Assembly: GCF_024363565.1 (NCBI RefSeq)
Contig: NZ_JAJEKE010000011.1
Span: forward strand, 62,001-126,000
Source of the DNA: Lutispora saccharofermentans
GTDB taxonomy: Bacteria > Bacillota > Clostridia > Lutisporales > Lutisporaceae
Direction of reading: 5' to 3'
Length of the DNA stretch: 64,000 nt
Each line of letters opens with the position of its first letter. Positions within the stretch are counted from its first letter, which is position 1. Below the pieces are notes generated by a model. That model had not been told where the DNA came from. It saw only the letters and a program-made list of their open reading frames with translations, and did not search any database. Positions 61,359 through 64,000 of the stretch are shown here, piece after piece. Position numbers and translations under genes: made by a program.

Positions 61359-62255
61359 CTAGTTCTTCAGTCTCGGGTCTAAGGCATCACGGAGTCCGTC
61401 CCCTACGACATTTAACGATAGGATGGTCAACATAATTCCTAAACCTGGTATTACAGTAATGTGCCATGCATCTCTAATATAGGTCCTTGCATTTGACAGC
61501 ATGGCTCCCCATTCCGGCATAGGCGGTTGAATTCCCAGCCCAAGGAACGAAAGCCCTGCTATGGACAAAATCGCACCGGCTACACCGAGGGTTGCTTGTA
61601 CAATAATCGGCGCTAAAGAATTCGGAATGATATATTTGAATATTATCCTTGCGTCACCTGCGCCCACAGCTCGTGCTGCTTCGATAAACTCCTGATCTTT
61701 TATAGACATAACCTTTGCCCGGACAACACGAGCAAAAGTTGGAATATATGATATTGCAATGGCTATCAATATATTTACCAGGCCGGGCCCTAATGCTGCT
61801 ACGATTGCAATGGCAAGCAATATTGACGGAATAGCCAGAAGTATATCCATAAATCTCATAATAATATTATCTACCTTGCCTCCATAAAAGCCTGAAATTG
61901 CACCCAGCGTCCCTCCTATGACAGTTGATGCTGCAATTCCTATTGCTCCTAAGAATAAAGAGTAACGAGTCCCCCATAACATTCTAAGTAAAATGTCTCT
62001 GCCAAACTCATCAAGGCCAAGGATATATTCTGCAGAAGGCCCCTTCAGCCTTAACGTTAAATTCTGGCTGATCACATATGTATCATAAATTCTTTTGTTT
62101 GTTGCAAAATCTATAACAGTTGTTGCCACTGAAATTGCTGTCAGCAATATAAGAAACCACATCCCAACCATGGCCAATTTATTTTGCTTAAACCTTCTCC
62201 ACGATTCCTGAAATAAAGTCTTCTCTTTTCTTTGATCTTTTTCCACTTCATTCAC
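61359..62255 (-). CDS. dppC: Dipeptide ABC transporter permease (DppC-like)
   Basis: 298 aa. Cytoplasmic tail, membrane segment LAMVGMWFLILLTAISV, EAA loop AARAVGAGDARIIFKYIIPN, ending RDALDPRLKN, all standard for DppC/OppC. It overlaps dppB by 8 bases, so the two are translationally coupled. Confidence 0.94.
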   Translation of the reverse strand: MNEVEKDQRKEKTLFQESWRRFKQNKLAMVGMWFLILLTAISVATTVIDFATNKRIYDTYVISQNLTLRLKGPSAEYILGLDEFGRDILLRMLWGTRYSLFLGAIGIAASTVIGGTLGAISGFYGGKVDNIIMRFMDILLAIPSILLAIAIVAALGPGLVNILIAIAISYIPTFARVVRAKVMSIKDQEFIEAARAVGAGDARIIFKYIIPNSLAPIIVQATLGVAGAILSIAGLSFLGLGIQPPMPEWGAMLSNARTYIRDAWHITVIPGLGIMLTILSLNVVGDGLRDALDPRLKN

Positions 62256-63219
62256 CTCTTCTTCCTGCAGCCGATTGTACCTTGTACTGTGATTTAATTC
62301 TCGGATCTACATATGCATATAGAATATCGATCAATAAGTTAACAATGGAAAAAGCTACTGATAAGAATATTACGGCTCCGAGAACGGAAGGCGTGTCTTT
62401 CTTCTTGATTGCCTCTACCATGAAACGCCCCAGACCCGGCCAGGAAAATACGGTTTCGGTCAATACAGCACCGCCAAGCAGGTGTCCGAATTGAAGGCCA
62501 ACTACGGTGATAATTGGGATCAATGCATTTTTCAGCATATGTTTTATAGTGATAGCGGATTCTTTTACACCCTTTGATCTTGCTGTATCTATGTAATCCT
62601 GCCTGATCACCTCAAGCATTGAGGATCTTGTCATACGCGTTACCATGGCGGCAGATCCTGCACCTAGTGAAACAGCCGGCAGTATCAGGCTCTTCAATAC
62701 CCCGATGAGGCCTTGTCCCATTCCCTGAGAGGGCAGCCATCTCAATTTCAGAGAAAATACTATGACCAAAAGCAATCCAAGCCAGAACACCGGCATAGAA
62801 ACCCCCATCAGCGCGGTTATCATGGAAGTATTGTCAATCCAGGTGTACTGCTTCTTCGCTGAGATTATCCCCACAGGTATTCCAATAAGCAGTGAAACAA
62901 AGATCGCTGCCGCTGCTAATATCAAAGTGTTTGGAAATCTATCCGCGATTTGATCCAATACGCTCAGTTGATTGCTGTAGGATTTGCCTAAATCTCCTTT
63001 TAGCAGGCCTCCCATATAGCGTACATATCTTACAATGAGCGGATCATTCAATCCTAATTCCTCCGTCAGCTTTGCTACATTTTCTGCGGTAGCATTATCA
63101 CCTAAGATAATGGTTACCGGATCTCCCGGTGTTAACGCCATGATGAAAAATACGATAAAGGTTACCCCAATCAATACCGGTATTAACATAGCAAATCTCT
63201 TTAACACATATTTATGCAT
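62248..63219 (-). CDS. dppB: Dipeptide ABC transporter permease (DppB-like)
   Basis: 323 aa. MHKYVLKRFAMLIPVLIG start, MALTPGDPVTIILG segment, EAA loop TARSKGVKESAITIKHMLKN, ending YAYVDPRIKS. The first permease of the importer; ATG 63219 is preceded by GAGGGAG. It lies 190 bases after the M42 peptidase gene; a weak hairpin (63298-63322) lies between. Confidence 0.94.
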   Translation of the reverse strand: MHKYVLKRFAMLIPVLIGVTFIVFFIMALTPGDPVTIILGDNATAENVAKLTEELGLNDPLIVRYVRYMGGLLKGDLGKSYSNQLSVLDQIADRFPNTLILAAAAIFVSLLIGIPVGIISAKKQYTWIDNTSMITALMGVSMPVFWLGLLLVIVFSLKLRWLPSQGMGQGLIGVLKSLILPAVSLGAGSAAMVTRMTRSSMLEVIRQDYIDTARSKGVKESAITIKHMLKNALIPIITVVGLQFGHLLGGAVLTETVFSWPGLGRFMVEAIKKKDTPSVLGAVIFLSVAFSIVNLLIDILYAYVDPRIKSQYKVQSAAGRRGE

Positions 63220-63409
63220 AATTGCTCCCTCTTCTCTTATTAACAGTATTCCAGTTCAGCCGGACTCAATAAATCCAGCCAAACTTTAGAAGACGTTATC
63301 CAGAAGCTCAGCGCTGCTGGATGAACTGACTTACAAGTGGTTTTTTTGCATACTATAATATTTATATAATTTCTTGCCTGTCTTTAAATAATGGTCATCG
63401 ACAATCTTG

Positions 63410-64000
63410 CTAAAAATTTGCAATTGTTTCCTTATTAAGGCATTTTAATATCTCACAAGCCAGCCGCACTCCATTAGTATAATCTTCATAGGAAGATATT
63501 CCATAATGTGTATGTGCATAGCGAACAGGTATACCAATAACTATTGTCGGTATGCCATGTTCAGATAGATGTATGGCGGCCCCGTTGGTGGATCCGGACA
63601 AGCGCACCGCATCTTGTACGGGTATTTGTAATTTTTCTGCCATGTCAAGAGCGTATCTTTGAAACCTTGGATTTGTTATCATTTTTGCATCGATATGACG
63701 AAGCATCGGTCCCTTCTTAATAGCAGTCTGTACTGCGTATTCTTCAACGCATGTATCATCTGCCGGGCATCCTTCAAACACAATCGCTATATCAGGTTTT
63801 ACAGTTCTTGCTGTAACCGTCGCTCCGCGCACACCGACCTCTTCCTGTGTAGAAATAGCGCCTACTACATCTACATTTAAATTGCAGCTCTCCAGCTCTT
63901 GCAATGTGCTTATAATTGCCGCACAACCAAGCCGACAGTCAAAGCTTTTTCCGATCATAATATCTTTTTTTTCATCATATTCGAATGCCGCATCAGGAAC
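63410..64000 (-). CDS. M42 family metallopeptidase (5' end outside window)
   Basis: Aminopeptidase/glutamyl-peptidase family with two metal ions. Visible: FDCRLGCAAII with the bridging Asp, GAISTQEEVGVRGATV with the catalytic Glu pair, IVFEGCPADDT, and the final ligand in VRYAHTHYGISS. The frame is open to base 64000 (VPDAAFEYDEKKDIMIGK region), so the amino-terminal part is missing. Same strand as and upstream of the dpp-like importer; it probably digests imported peptides. Confidence 0.9.
   Translation of the reverse strand, partial: VPDAAFEYDEKKDIMIGKSFDCRLGCAAIISTLQELESCNLNVDVVGAISTQEEVGVRGATVTARTVKPDIAIVFEGCPADDTCVEEYAVQTAIKKGPMLRHIDAKMITNPRFQRYALDMAEKLQIPVQDAVRLSGSTNGAAIHLSEHGIPTIVIGIPVRYAHTHYGISSYEDYTNGVRLACEILKCLNKETIANF

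Noticed and set aside
1..64000. CRISPR array, tRNA, rRNA or prophage
   Set aside because: No regularly spaced direct repeats, no cloverleaf or rRNA-like sequence, and no cluster of phage structural or integrase genes was seen on either strand.

Overview
The window looks like a chromosomal segment of an AT-rich, low-GC Gram-positive anaerobe of the class Clostridia. The evidence is strong AGGAGG-type ribosome binding sites with frequent TTG/GTG starts, an Agr-type peptide quorum-sensing cluster, two BlaI/M56 antirepressor pairs, a PrsA-like foldase, a RemA-like protein, and two complete oligopeptide ABC importers. The peptide importers, M3 and M42 peptidases and a kynureninase point to a peptide- and amino-acid-fermenting lifestyle. 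The genus cannot be fixed from the sequence; no rRNA, tRNA or CRISPR array was seen.

Layout. 1-2.5 kb: an operon of a coiled-coil exported protein, FtsE and FtsX (cut by the window edge). 2.6-5.6 kb: M3 oligoendopeptidase and a P-loop kinase-like protein. 5.7-9.5 kb: an accessory patch with decayed gene fragments, a secreted protein, a helical protein sharing the same leader motif, a small M50-like membrane protease and a GC-rich inverted-repeat island. 9.6-15.2 kb: GNAT, DJ-1-like protein, an ATPase/TPR/AraC regulator, a membrane-anchored aspartic protease-like protein with two DTG motifs, and a methyltransferase. 15.4-21 kb: oppABCDF. 21.3-24.2 kb: PrsA-like foldase, RemA-like protein, kynureninase. 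24.2-24.4 kb: a MITE-like element. 24.6-27.7 kb: a MerR-XRE-cupin regulator, a WYL regulator, a PNPOx-like protein and an AlkZ-related protein. 27.7-31 kb: GNAT plus RsgA behind a long leader containing short ORFs and two terminators, then an EamA transporter.

31.1-33.6 kb: agrD-agrC-agrB, without agrA. 33.8-41.3 kb: FtsH, a TetR regulator with its operator, a heterodimeric ABC exporter, cardiolipin synthase. 41.5-43.9 kb: first BlaI/M56 pair with a duplicated operator. 44-48.5 kb: a short UvrC-like nuclease and several small regulators and enzymes. 48.7-52.5 kb: lipoate ligase, lipoyl-domain dihydrolipoyl dehydrogenase, an AhpD-like protein and a MarR regulator whose reading frame is interrupted by an in-frame TGA. 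52.6-55.9 kb: second BlaI/M56 pair and an unknown protein. 56-64 kb: an operon for M42 peptidase, dipeptide ABC importer, creatininase-family hydrolase and Nif3-like protein.

The most interesting items are: the lipoyl-Lpd/LplA/AhpD set, which could form a self-contained lipoamide-driven thiol peroxidase system under a MarR regulator; the AgrD precursor, which lacks the usual ring cysteine; the RsgA leader, which is built like a ribosome-sensing attenuator; and the FtsEX partner, which has the hydrolase-activator coiled coil but not the peptidase domain. All functional statements rest on motifs and context read by eye, without database searches.
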